This document shows, in pieces, positions 53,005-61,731 of a stretch of 64,000 nt of DNA. Source of the DNA: Deltaproteobacteria bacterium (GTDB taxonomy: Bacteria; Desulfobacterota; Binatia; UBA9968); assembly GCA_016874755.1 (NCBI GenBank), contig VGTH01000013.1, positions 1-64,000 of the forward strand, in the 5' to 3' direction. The first letter of the stretch is position 1; each line of letters starts with the position of its first letter. The notes under the pieces were generated by a model that saw nothing but the letters and a program-made list of their open reading frames with translations, did not search any database and was not told where the DNA came from. The translations under genes and the position numbers were made by a program.

Positions 53005-54039
53005 ATGAAGACCCACATCGCGCCAGTTGTTATCATTGCGTTGCTGACGATCGTTGCGATCGGCGCCGTCGAATGCCGCGCCGGCGCGGCTCCCAGCGAG
53101 GTGATCATCTCCCACGCCAGCATGAGCACCTCGGCGATACCGCTGTGGGTCACCCAGCGGCAAAATTTCTTCAACAAGTACGGCGTTCGATCGAAGCTCG
53201 TCTGGGTGCGCGGCAACCCGGCGCAGATCGCGACGCTGGTCTCCGGCGATACCCAGATCGCCTATGGCGGCGCGCCCACGGCAATACAAGCCGCGGTCGG
53301 CGGCCGCGACATGAAACTGGTCGGCAGCCTCTCCAGCCGCGAAAGCCTCGACCTGGTCGCTCGGCCCAACATCAAAAGCCCGAAGGAAATCGCCGGCAAG
53401 CGCTTCGGCGTGCAGAGCGTCGGCGGCGGCGTCTGGAAAACCGCCACCGTCTGGCTGGAGCACTTCGGCATGGACGAAAAGCGCGACAACATTCAGATGA
53501 TCGTCATCGGTGATGTCACCGTGCTGGCGCAATCCATCGAAGCCGGCCTCATCGATGTCACGGTGGTGCCGCCCTTTTTAAGCCGTCGCTTGGCAGAAAA
53601 AGGCTTCACCATCCTCGGTCGCTGCGAGCAAACTAAACTACAATCGGTTGGCATGACCATTCTCGTCGAAGCGCCCTATCTGCAAAAGAACGCCGAGACG
53701 TTGCAGGGCGTCATGATGGCCCTCATCGAAGGCATGGCCTTCACCGGTCATCCGCGCAACAAGCCCGCCGTATTGGAGACGCTCGCTAAACAATTTCGTT
53801 TGTCCGACCCCGCCGCCGCCGAAGGCGCATATCAAGACGTCACCACACTCGTCCGCCTGGAGGAAGGCCGCAAGCCCTACGTTTCCCTCGAAGCCATGCG
53901 CACCCTGCAGCGCTTGCTAGCGTCGGGCAATCCCAAGATCGGCGCGCTCAAAGTCGAGAGCCTGATCGATTCGACGGTCATGAAGCGCATCGACGACAGC
54001 GGCTTTTTTGAAAAGATCGCGGCGGAGTACGGCAAGTGA
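53005..54039 (+). CDS. NMT1/THI5-like periplasmic solute-binding protein
   Basis: A 344-residue periplasmic binding protein. The signal peptide is residues 1-27 (CRAGA/AP). GNPAQIATLVSGDTQIAYGG, IAGKRFGVQSVGGGVWKTAT and VPPFLSRRLAEKGFTILGRC are typical of SsuA/TauA-type receptors. It is followed by two alpha/beta hydrolases of the same subfamily, the first starting one base after its stop. A C-terminal homologue fragment is at 55831. Ligand and transporter partner unknown. Confidence 0.85.
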   Translation: MKTHIAPVVIIALLTIVAIGAVECRAGAAPSEVIISHASMSTSAIPLWVTQRQNFFNKYGVRSKLVWVRGNPAQIATLVSGDTQIAYGGAPTAIQAAVGGRDMKLVGSLSSRESLDLVARPNIKSPKEIAGKRFGVQSVGGGVWKTATVWLEHFGMDEKRDNIQMIVIGDVTVLAQSIEAGLIDVTVVPPFLSRRLAEKGFTILGRCEQTKLQSVGMTILVEAPYLQKNAETLQGVMMALIEGMAFTGHPRNKPAVLETLAKQFRLSDPAAAEGAYQDVTTLVRLEEGRKPYVSLEAMRTLQRLLASGNPKIGALKVESLIDSTVMKRIDDSGFFEKIAAEYGK

Positions 54040-54040
54040 G

Positions 54041-54877
54041 ATGAAGATAGAAACACAACTTTTGAGTTTTCGGACCAGCGACAACGAAACGCTGCACGGT
54101 TTGCTGTTTACACCACGGGAGCAGAAATCCGACCTCGCGTTGCTGATGGTCCACGGCGTGGCGATGAATTTTTATCTGCCGCCGCTGGCAACATTCGGAC
54201 CAGCACTGGCTGAGCAAGGCCATCACTGTTTTGTCATCAACACGCGCGGCCACGATTGGATCAATCGCGCCGGTGATCTGACCGGATTTTGCGGCGCCAC
54301 CTATGAAAAGTTCGAAGACAGCACGAAAGATTACGACGCGGCGCTCGCAAGACTCAGCCAGCTTGGCTACCGCCGCTTCATTCTCGTTGGCCACAGTCTC
54401 GGCTGCGTCAAGTCGCTCATGTACCAAGGCACGCGCCAGCGCAAAGACGTAGTCGGCGTGGTTTCCTGCTCCTGTCCGAAACAGTTCTATTCGGCCCGGG
54501 CGGCCGACCAAGCCGATTTCACAGAGGTCATGGCGCAAGCCGAGTCCATGATCGCAAACGGCAAAGGCAAAGAATTTCTCTGGGCCAAGGCGAGCGGCGC
54601 GCTGGCGCTGTTTTCAGCGGAAACCTACGTTAATAAATACGGCAAGCACGAACAGAACGACGTGCGCCCCCACGCTGGGCGCTTAGGCTGCCCGCACTTG
54701 GCCATCGCCGGCGGCGCGGAGCACAAATACTTTCCCGAGTACGCGGCCGAACTGGCCAAAGCCGGGGGCGCCAGCGCCGCGTTTAAGATCGTTCCAGGTT
54801 CGGACCACTTCTACCACGGCCACGAATCGGAGGTGGTAGAAATCATCGCCGCGTGGCTGAAACAAGTCGCCGCCTGA
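54041..54877 (+). CDS. Alpha/beta hydrolase 1
   Basis: A 278-residue alpha/beta hydrolase. LALLMVHGVAMNFYLPPLAT is the oxyanion region, GHSLGC (Ser119) the nucleophile elbow, and SDHFYHGHE holds the likely catalytic His. It has no signal peptide. It starts at ATG 54041, two bases after the receptor stop (the frame continues upstream by 11 codons inside that gene). It is about as long as, and clearly related to, the next hydrolase. Both may process a transported ester. Confidence 0.85.
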   Translation: MKIETQLLSFRTSDNETLHGLLFTPREQKSDLALLMVHGVAMNFYLPPLATFGPALAEQGHHCFVINTRGHDWINRAGDLTGFCGATYEKFEDSTKDYDAALARLSQLGYRRFILVGHSLGCVKSLMYQGTRQRKDVVGVVSCSCPKQFYSARAADQADFTEVMAQAESMIANGKGKEFLWAKASGALALFSAETYVNKYGKHEQNDVRPHAGRLGCPHLAIAGGAEHKYFPEYAAELAKAGGASAAFKIVPGSDHFYHGHESEVVEIIAAWLKQVAA

Positions 54878-54963
54878 ATGCCATAGCTGGCTGCTATTCC
54901 TGCTCTCTGGTCATAGTTTCCGTTTGAATTTTCCATCTCAGCGCTCTACCTCTAGGTTTTCCC

Positions 54964-55797
54964 ATGAGCTACACAACCGAAATCTGTACTTTCAGAACTT
55001 CTGATCACGAACGCTTGCATGGTGCGCTCCTAACGCCAAAGGAAAAATCGGACCTGGCGTTGATCTTCGTCCACGGCGTGGCGATGAACTTCTACCTGCC
55101 GCCCATGTTCACCTTCGGCCAAGATCTCGCGACGCGCGGCTATCATAGCTTCGTTATCAATACCCGCGGCCATGATTGGATTTCGCGAGCCGGCAACCTT
55201 ACCAAGTTCGGCGGCTCGGCCTATGAGATGTTGGAGGATTGCGTCGCCGATCTCGACGGCGCCATCGATTTTCTCAAGACGCGCGGCTATCACCGCTTCA
55301 TCTTGATTGGTCACAGTTTAGGCGCGATCAAATCGATCATTTATCAGGGCACCCAACAGCGCAGAGACATCGTCAGCATCGTCTCCTGCTCAGCGCCGAA
55401 GCAGTTTTACTCTGAACGGGTCGAGCGCCAGCCGGTCTTTCGCGAGTTGATCGCCCAGGCAGAACGCATGGTCGACGAAGGCAGCGCCGAAGCGCTCATG
55501 TCGGTCAACGTCGGCGCCACACCGGGCATCTTCACTGCGCGCACGCACTTGAATAAGTACGGCAAGGACGACCGCAACGACTGCCGGCCGCATGCGAAAA
55601 ACGTCGGCTGCCCATTGCTGGCCATCGCCGGCGGCGCCGAGCCGCCGTTTTTTCACGAGTACGCCAAGGAAATCGTCGCTGCCGCGGGTGCAGGATCCAA
55701 ATACGAGTACGTCGGCGGCGCCAACCATTTTTACAATCGTCACACACCGCAAACGGTCAGCGTCATCGCCGCATGGCTCGAACAATTTCCCAAATGA
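54964..55797 (+). CDS. Alpha/beta hydrolase 2
   Basis: A 277-residue paralogue of the preceding hydrolase with the same motifs: LALIFVHGVAMNFYLPPMFT, GHSLGA (Ser118) and GANHFYNRHT with the probable catalytic His. It is a likely tandem duplicate, followed immediately by a repeat and a solute-binding remnant. Confidence 0.85.
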   Translation: MSYTTEICTFRTSDHERLHGALLTPKEKSDLALIFVHGVAMNFYLPPMFTFGQDLATRGYHSFVINTRGHDWISRAGNLTKFGGSAYEMLEDCVADLDGAIDFLKTRGYHRFILIGHSLGAIKSIIYQGTQQRRDIVSIVSCSAPKQFYSERVERQPVFRELIAQAERMVDEGSAEALMSVNVGATPGIFTARTHLNKYGKDDRNDCRPHAKNVGCPLLAIAGGAEPPFFHEYAKEIVAAAGAGSKYEYVGGANHFYNRHTPQTVSVIAAWLEQFPK

Positions 55798-55807
55798 TGC
55801 TCCGAGG

Positions 55808-55830
55808 TAGGGGCGCGATTCATCGCGCCG
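55808..55830. repeat. GGGGCGCGATTCATCGCGCC palindrome
   Basis: TAGGGGCGCGATTCATCGCG, CC: the GGCGCGAT/ATCGCGCC arms at 55812-55829 are complementary with a TC loop. The element sits exactly at the left edge of the solute-binding remnant at 55831, so it may mark the deletion junction. Confidence 0.65.
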
Positions 55831-56001
55831 CTGCCGTCCGTCGAAGGCTTGCGCAACGTGCAGCGGTTGTTAAAACTGCGCAACCCTAAAGTCGGCGATG
55901 TAAAACTTGAAGAGGTCATCGACAACCGCGTCGCCCGCCGGTTAGGTGAGAGCGGCTTCATCGAAAAGACGTCCGCAGCTCATGGCGCGAGCTTGAAATG
56001 A
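55831..56001 (+). pseudogene. C-terminal remnant of an NMT1-like solute-binding protein
   Basis: A 56-codon frame without a start reads LPSVEGLRNVQRLLKLRNPK, then VGDVKLEEVIDNRVARRLG and SGFIEK. It aligns with the end of the protein at 53005 (SLEAMRTLQRLLASGNPKIG, SLIDSTVMKRIDDSGFFEK). The rest of the gene is missing. This indicates a second receptor copy once stood next to the second hydrolase. Confidence 0.65.
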
Positions 56002-56019
56002 CTGACAAGGCACGACCCG

Positions 56020-57018
56020 TCATTTTCCCAAAAAGATCTGGCGAAACTCGGCGCTAAGTTTTTTGTATTCCTCCGCCGTCGGGTTATCCATAAATATGCT
56101 GTTCGCGGTCACTTTGTCCGCGTCCTTGATCGGCGGCAAAATCCCCGGCGACAGGACAAACTCTCCAAGATCGGCCAGGATTTTCTGCCCTTCGGCTGAG
56201 CAAAGATAGTCGATGTACAGCCGGGCCGCGTTGGGGTTGGCGGCTTTGCCGCTGAGACCGAGATCGTTGGTGTCGGTCAACACCTTATCCATCAAGACGT
56301 AGGCGAGCGGCCCTTTCACCTGGGGCACGTACTGGATGTAAGTGAACCCCAGCGGCGCCTCGCCGCGCACGATGTCGTTCGGCACCGGCGCAAATGATTC
56401 TTTGAGCAGCGGCGCTTGCTTGCCCAGCGCTCGGACGTAGTCGAGCCAGCCGTCTCCCATGATTCTTTTCAAACTTACCAGAAACTGCGCCGTGCTGGTG
56501 TGGCGCGAGGCATCCGGCATAACGATCTTGCCTTTCCACTTGGGGTTCAACAGATCGTCGAAATTCCTCGGCGCCTCTGCCGGCTTTACCAATTCGGTGT
56601 TGTAAAGAAGGCCTATCGGCGTGTGGCGCCATGCCGTCAACAAGCCGTCTTTGTCTCTGAAAGCCGCGGGAAATTTCTCCGCCGACGGCGGCGTAAACTT
56701 GGCAAAAACACCGGTCTGCTTGAGCAGCGCTTGCGCGCCATTGATAGCGAAGGTCAAATCAAAGCCCGGCTTGCCCGCCAGCCATTCGGTTTGTGCCCGC
56801 TCCACCACGGCCGTCGCGCTGGCGCGCCAGTACTCGACTTTGACGCCATATTTTTTTTCGAAGCCCCGGTGCAGCGGGTCCATGATCTGCGGCAGGATGG
56901 TGCCGTAAGCGACGACCTTTCCCTCCTTCTTGGCGGCGTCGACGTTAAGCACCTGCGCTTGCGCCAACCCACCGCCAAGTAGCAGCACCGCCGCAATCAA
57001 CGGCTTGGACAGTTTCAT
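56020..57018 (-). CDS. Fe3+-type/extracellular solute-binding protein, family 1
   Basis: A 332-residue periplasmic binding protein of the FbpA/AfuA-like (ABC family 1) group. The signal peptide ends near residue 22 (AQAQV). GKVVAYGTILPQIMDPLHRG, GKPGFDLTFAINGAQALLK, and APRNFDDLLNPKWKGKIVMP are the family features. ATG 57018 has GAGGTG upstream. The ligand may be iron, phosphonate or polyol; no ABC permease or ATPase adjoins. Confidence 0.85.
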   Translation of the reverse strand: MKLSKPLIAAVLLLGGGLAQAQVLNVDAAKKEGKVVAYGTILPQIMDPLHRGFEKKYGVKVEYWRASATAVVERAQTEWLAGKPGFDLTFAINGAQALLKQTGVFAKFTPPSAEKFPAAFRDKDGLLTAWRHTPIGLLYNTELVKPAEAPRNFDDLLNPKWKGKIVMPDASRHTSTAQFLVSLKRIMGDGWLDYVRALGKQAPLLKESFAPVPNDIVRGEAPLGFTYIQYVPQVKGPLAYVLMDKVLTDTNDLGLSGKAANPNAARLYIDYLCSAEGQKILADLGEFVLSPGILPPIKDADKVTANSIFMDNPTAEEYKKLSAEFRQIFLGK

Positions 57019-57352
57019 ATTGCACACCTCTTTCGAGCTTGGTTGGCGCCGTTATACCATTTGCACCGACCATCGCATAGCAGCTATTTCTGATCGCCCA
57101 ATCTATTGCTCGAAGTTGCATCTCGACGCCATAGTCGGGGCCCGCTCAAAGAGACAAGAGATTTTTCAATCTTTCACTATTTCGCCCCCGAGTTGATCGA
57201 CGAAATCAAGCAGCACGGCAAAGCGCTTGGCATCGAATACTTCGCGCCAAAGAACGCCAAGGACAGCCCGCTGCACCACAGAAAGCCGTTCAAAGTGCCT
57301 TCATTGCCTTTTCTGCCATTTGGCACTAGACTCTGTGCCATAGGAGTGATCC
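57019..57352. other. Intergenic region between divergent genes
   Basis: It holds the promoters of the 57018 (minus) and 57353 (plus) genes, which I could not delimit. The plus frame at 57170-57270 reads YFAPELIDEIKQHGKALGIE, protein-like but startless, possibly a remnant. Confidence 0.4.
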
Positions 57353-57787
57353 ATGCTCTCGACAGAACTGCTTGTAGATGCGCTCGGCGGAAGAAAAGTT
57401 TTTAAACGTCGCATTTCAACGTTAGAAGATCTGCGAAAAACGGTCAAAGAGGGCCTGCCCTATGCCTCTTTCGAAGCACTGTCCGCGGGACTCGGTCTAG
57501 ATCGCGATGAAGCCGCCAACGCTCTGCACCTGCCCCATCGCACAATTGCGAGACGCAAGAAACAGCAAAAGTTACGCGCTGACGAGTCTGATCGAGTATT
57601 GCGCCTAGCACGAATTAGTGCCCAGGCCACCGAAACCTTCGGAAGCAAGGCGAAAGCCGCTGAATGGTTGCGCCGTCCCAACCGCGCTCTCGGCAACGTC
57701 GTTCCTTTGGAATTGCTCGACACAGACATTGGCGTGCGTCAGGTCGAAGAAATCCTCGGGCGTATTGAACACGGCCTCATCAGCTAG
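57353..57787 (+). CDS. Xre/MbcA/ParS-type antitoxin (DUF2384)
   Basis: A 144-residue antitoxin of the Xre/MbcA/ParS family. RTIARRKKQQKLRADESDRV, then ARISAQATETFGSKAKAAEWL, and RPNRALGNVVPLELLDTDIG, then VEEIL, are the typical C-terminal toxin-binding features. The helical N-terminus should bind DNA. Its stop overlaps the GTG of the RES toxin by one base, so they are co-translated. Confidence 0.9.
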   Translation: MLSTELLVDALGGRKVFKRRISTLEDLRKTVKEGLPYASFEALSAGLGLDRDEAANALHLPHRTIARRKKQQKLRADESDRVLRLARISAQATETFGSKAKAAEWLRRPNRALGNVVPLELLDTDIGVRQVEEILGRIEHGLIS

Positions 57788-58245
57788 TGCAAGTCTGGCG
57801 CATCACATCGAGAAAGTACCGCCAGTTCGATGGTGAAGGCGCGCGGCTGTTTAGCGCACGCTGGCATGTTCCAGGCACTGCCATCGTGTACACATCAATG
57901 TCGCTTTCACTCGCAGCCTTAGAAGTGTTTGTCCATTTCGACACGGATGTGTCTCCGACAGGTCTAGTCGCCATTCCGGCGGAGATTCCCGAGAAGGTGA
58001 AAGTCGAGCACATCGATATCTCGCGCTTACCCAAAAACTGGCGCGCTCATCCCCCGCCACAGGCTTTGAAGCCCATAGGTTCCTTATGGGCTGCCAGAGG
58101 CTCATCAGTTGCTCTCTCCGTGCCTTCAGCACTCATTCCATCGGAGCGCAACTACTTACTCAACCCGAAACACAGGGATTTCCAACTGATCCAAATCGGC
58201 AAACCCTTGCCCTTTCGCTTCGATTCTCGCATGTGGAAAAATTAG
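57787..58245 (+). CDS. RES-domain toxin
   Basis: A 152-residue RES-domain protein, an NAD+ phosphorylase-type toxin. It starts with GTG at 57787 and begins VWRITSRKYRQFDGEGARLF, then SARWH, with the RES Arg early, the Glu in ALEVFVHFD, and Ser in VPSALIPSERNYLLNP. Such toxins deplete NAD+ when the antitoxin is degraded. Paired with the DUF2384 gene it is a RES-Xre type II toxin-antitoxin system. Confidence 0.9.
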   Translation: MQVWRITSRKYRQFDGEGARLFSARWHVPGTAIVYTSMSLSLAALEVFVHFDTDVSPTGLVAIPAEIPEKVKVEHIDISRLPKNWRAHPPPQALKPIGSLWAARGSSVALSVPSALIPSERNYLLNPKHRDFQLIQIGKPLPFRFDSRMWKN

Positions 58246-58254
58246 GCACCAAAA

Positions 58255-60180
58255 ATGGCCTCGTTAATCGCACCTTACGGCTCCTGGAAATCACCCATCA
58301 CCTCCGACCTCGTCGCCAGCAGTGAGATCGGCCTGGAGCAAGTGCGCTTCGGCGGTGAGAATATCTATTGGATCGAGCGCCGCGCGCACGAAGGCGGGCG
58401 CAAAGTTATTGTCCAACGCTCTCCTGGCGGTACAACGACCGACATCACTCCTCTTGGATTCAACGCGCGCACGCGCGTGCACGAGTACGGCGGCGGTGAC
58501 TACGCGGTGTCTAATGGCACAGTAGTTTTTTCAAATTTCAGCGATCAACGGCTTTATATTCACAGAAGCGGGGCCACGCCGGAACCGTTGACGCCAGCAG
58601 GCAAATGCCGTTACGCAGACGGTCCGATCGACGCAAAAAGAAACTCTCTCATCTGCGTCCGCGAAGACCACAGCGATGACGGCGAAGCTGTCAACACCAT
58701 CGTTCGGGTTAGTCTGAACGGCGAAGATGCCGGCACCGTGATCGTTTCGGGAAACGATTTTTATTCTTCACCGCGACTGAGTCCCGACGGTTTGCAACTC
58801 GCCTGGTTCACTTGGAATCATCCTAACATGCCGTGGGACGGCACCGAGCTTTGGCTCGGAAAACTAGACGACGCCGGCAATGTCGTCGAACGAACACAAA
58901 TTGCCGGGGGCATTCGTGAATCGATCTTTCAGCCCGAATGGTCGCCTAATGGCACGCTCTATTTCATCTCGGATAAAAGCGGTTGGTGGAATCTTTATCG
59001 CTGGCGTGACGGTCGCGTTGAAGCGCTATGCCCGATGGAAGCCGAGTTTGGCCAACCTCACTGGACCTTTGGCACGAGTCTCTACGGCTTCGCTTCTCCA
59101 AGCGAGATCATCTGCACCTATGCCAAGAACGGACGCGACTACCTCGCGACGTTGAATAACGATAACGGCAAGCTAACCAACATTGATCTACCCTTCTCGG
59201 TAATCTCGCAGGTCCGCGTCAGCGGCAATCGAGTTTTGTTTATCGGCGCGTCCGCAACCAAAGCGAGCGCGATCGTTTCTCTGGATTTATCGACGAAACA
59301 GACGACCATCTTGCGCCGCTCGCGAGAAAATTCGGTCGACGCCGGCTACATCTCCGCAGCCCAAGCCATCGAATTTACCACGGAAGGCGGCCTAACGGCA
59401 CACGCCTACTTCTATCCGCCAAAGAATCGCCACTACACCGCGCCAGCCGACGATAAACCACCCCTCGTCGTCATCAGCCACGGTGGTCCAACTTCCTCCA
59501 GCTCAGCGTCTTTGAAGTATTCCATCCAATATTGGACCAGCCGTGGCGTCGCCGTGCTCGACGTGAACTATGGCGGCAGCTCGGGTTACGGCCGCGCCTA
59601 CCGCGAGCGGTTGAACGGCAAGTGGGGTATCGTCGACGTCGACGACTGCGCCAACGGCGCGCGCTATCTCGCCGAGCGAGGTTTAGTCGATGGCAATCGC
59701 ATGGCCATCCGCGGCGGCAGCGCCGGCGGCTACACGACGCTCTGTGCATTGACGTTTCGGGACGCATTCAAAGCCGGCGCGAGCCTGTACGGCATCAGCG
59801 ACCTGGAAGCGCTTGCGAAAGACACGCATAAGTTCGAATCACGCTACTTGGACAATCTCATCGGTCCCTACCCCGCGCGCCGCGATCTCTATATGGAGCG
59901 CTCGCCGATCCATTTCACCGACCAATTGAACTGCCCGATGATCATCTTTCAAGGTCTGGAAGACAAAGTCGTCCCGCCCAATCAAGCCGAGAAAATGGTC
60001 GAAGCGGTACGCGCTAAGAAATTGCCCGTCGCCTATCTCACCTTCGAAGGCGAACAACACGGCTTTCGCAAAGCCGAGAACATCAAACGTGTGCTAGAAG
60101 CAGAGCTCTACTTCTATTCGAAAGTGTTCGGATTCGAGCTGGCGGAACCGGTCGAGGTCGTCGAGATTGAGAATCTGTAA
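58255..60180 (+). CDS. S9-family prolyl oligopeptidase-type peptidase
   Basis: A 641-residue S9 peptidase, acylaminoacyl-peptidase/DPP-like. A beta-propeller occupies about residues 20-370 and the alpha/beta hydrolase domain about 390-640. [10 protein letters not shown] carries the catalytic Ser (near residue 492), GLEDKVVPP the Asp and GEQHGFR the His. ATG 58255 follows the RES gene by 9 bases. There is no signal peptide, so it is cytoplasmic. Located 8 bases upstream of the LanC-like gene, it might process a peptide modified by the latter. Confidence 0.88.
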   Translation: MASLIAPYGSWKSPITSDLVASSEIGLEQVRFGGENIYWIERRAHEGGRKVIVQRSPGGTTTDITPLGFNARTRVHEYGGGDYAVSNGTVVFSNFSDQRLYIHRSGATPEPLTPAGKCRYADGPIDAKRNSLICVREDHSDDGEAVNTIVRVSLNGEDAGTVIVSGNDFYSSPRLSPDGLQLAWFTWNHPNMPWDGTELWLGKLDDAGNVVERTQIAGGIRESIFQPEWSPNGTLYFISDKSGWWNLYRWRDGRVEALCPMEAEFGQPHWTFGTSLYGFASPSEIICTYAKNGRDYLATLNNDNGKLTNIDLPFSVISQVRVSGNRVLFIGASATKASAIVSLDLSTKQTTILRRSRENSVDAGYISAAQAIEFTTEGGLTAHAYFYPPKNRHYTAPADDKPPLVVISHGGPTSSSSASLKYSIQYWTSRGVAVLDVNYGGSSGYGRAYRERLNGKWGIVDVDDCANGARYLAERGLVDGNRMAIRGGSAGGYTTLCALTFRDAFKAGASLYGISDLEALAKDTHKFESRYLDNLIGPYPARRDLYMERSPIHFTDQLNCPMIIFQGLEDKVVPPNQAEKMVEAVRAKKLPVAYLTFEGEQHGFRKAENIKRVLEAELYFYSKVFGFELAEPVEVVEIENL

Positions 60181-60188
60181 AGTTTGCG

Positions 60189-61376
60189 ATGTACGAGCAC
60201 GCCAGACACGAACCGCTCGTCGAGCAACAGTGGGACGAGAGTCGAGCGCGTGACGCTATCGAACAAATAGTTCGCGACGCCGACGCACGCTTCCATTCGC
60301 ATCGTCTTTGGCCCGCCCACCCGCTAGACCGACCACACGCCGATCGCCCGTTCAAAATGCTTTACTTCGGCGCCGCAGGCGTCATCTGGGCGCTGGATTA
60401 TCTACACCGGGTTGGTGCGACAAATGCGACAAGAGACTACTCAAGCACGCTCGCTCAACTAGCCACGGAGAACCGAGCCGACTTGAATCTTTCCGAGCCA
60501 GACGCGTTCTCCTACTTGATGGGCGATGTCGGAATTCAGCTTATGCAGTGGCGTCTAAGATCGAGCGACGACCTCGCGGACGCGATCTTTCGCTCGATCG
60601 AATTGAACGTCGCGAATCCAGCCAGAGAGTTCATGTGGGGCACGCCGGGCACCATGTTGGCCGCACTGTTCATGCATGGCTTCACCGGCCAAGATCGCTG
60701 GAAAGAACTCTACGTTAAGAACGTCGGACAACTCCTCAGTGAGCTGGTCAAAGTACAGGGCATCGACTGCTACACTTGGACGCAGGACCTTTACGGCCAA
60801 ACCAGCCTCTACCTTGGCGCCGTTCACGGCTTCGCAGCGAATATTTTCTCGATCATCAAAGGCCGCGAGCTGCTCGATGCGGAAACGGTTTCGCTCGTAG
60901 CACAATTGGCCGCCGACACGCTTGCGCGAACCGCAACTGCTGACGACACTTGCGCCAATTGGCCGCCTGACGTACGCGGTGGCGGACTTCTTGTGCAGCA
61001 CTGCCACGGCGCTCCCGGCATGATCACCTGTCTTGCCGCAGTGCCGGCTGGCACCAATCAGGATTTTGATCGATTGCTTACCAACGGCGGCGAGCTCATT
61101 TGGAAAGCGAGCCCGTTATCCAAAGGTTCGAACCTCTGCCACGGCACCGCTGGCAACGGTTACGCGTTTCTCAAACTCCATCAACGCACGGGCGAATCAT
61201 TTTGGCTCGCACGCGCCCGCGCGTTCGCGATGCACGCGATCGGGCAGTGGGAGCGTCATACCAGACAGTACGGACACATGAGATATTCCTTGTGGACGGG
61301 TGATCTGGGTTTGGCTGTTTATTTGTGGGACTGCATTCACGGAAATGCGAGCTTTCCGACAATGGATGTTTTCTAG
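60189..61376 (+). CDS. LanC-like (lanthionine synthetase C-like) protein
   Basis: A 395-residue LanC-family alpha/alpha-barrel protein. The zinc/catalytic motifs are LVQHCHGAPGM (Cys272, His273) and SNLCHGTAGNGYAFL (Cys317, His318), with the same spacing as in nisin cyclase NisC, plus WGTPGTMLAALFMH and LYLGAVHGFAAN as repeat helices. It lacks an obvious precursor peptide, LanB or LanM near it, so it resembles stand-alone LanCL proteins. It lies 8 bases after an S9 peptidase and is probably co-transcribed with it. Confidence 0.85.
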   Translation: MYEHARHEPLVEQQWDESRARDAIEQIVRDADARFHSHRLWPAHPLDRPHADRPFKMLYFGAAGVIWALDYLHRVGATNATRDYSSTLAQLATENRADLNLSEPDAFSYLMGDVGIQLMQWRLRSSDDLADAIFRSIELNVANPAREFMWGTPGTMLAALFMHGFTGQDRWKELYVKNVGQLLSELVKVQGIDCYTWTQDLYGQTSLYLGAVHGFAANIFSIIKGRELLDAETVSLVAQLAADTLARTATADDTCANWPPDVRGGGLLVQHCHGAPGMITCLAAVPAGTNQDFDRLLTNGGELIWKASPLSKGSNLCHGTAGNGYAFLKLHQRTGESFWLARARAFAMHAIGQWERHTRQYGHMRYSLWTGDLGLAVYLWDCIHGNASFPTMDVF

Positions 61377-61385
61377 AATCACATG

Positions 61386-61427
61386 CCCTCACCCCTACCC
61401 TCTCCCATCGGAATGGGCGAGGGGGTC
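61386..61427. repeat. Dispersed CCCTCACCCCTACCC...GGGCGAGGGGGT repeat
   Basis: CCCTCACCCCTACCCTCTCC, CATCGGAATGGGCGAGGGGGT differs at only a few bases from 11011-11051, 50 kb away. It lies between the LanC-like gene and the acetyltransferase remnant. Confidence 0.75.
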
Positions 61428-61532
61428 TGAAACTCGGTGAACAAGTCCGAGTCCTCTCGGCTGCGAAAGCGGGAAAGGGCGGAGGGTGAGGGCAAGAATC
61501 TATTGTCGGTCCAAGCTGAAGTGCGATTCCCA

Positions 61533-61676
61533 ATGGTACTAACACCACCAGAATCCATCGTCACCACACGGCTCATTCTACGCAAGCCTCGCCTATCCGA
61601 CGCCGACTACATCTTCGACAACTACGCGGGAAGGGATTTTGCGGCGCTACATCATTCACCCGAATGCTTCGCCTGA
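61533..61676 (+). pseudogene. GNAT acetyltransferase N-terminal remnant
   Basis: A 47-codon frame reads MVLTPPESIVTTRLILRKPR, then LSDADYIFDNYAGRDF, the start of a RimJ/RimL-like acetyltransferase. After that it departs from the family and stops at 61676. The acetyl-CoA-binding part is missing, and the TauE gene follows. It is a truncated gene. Confidence 0.55.
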
Positions 61677-61731
61677 GCCTCGTGAGGTTCTTGTCTACGC
61701 CAGCCACCAATCTTCCAGAAGAGACCGCACT

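Noticed and set aside
57170-57270. Possible extra gene with YFAPELIDEIKQHGKALGIE
   Set aside because: It has no start codon, is short, and runs into the antitoxin promoter; it is recorded as possible debris only.
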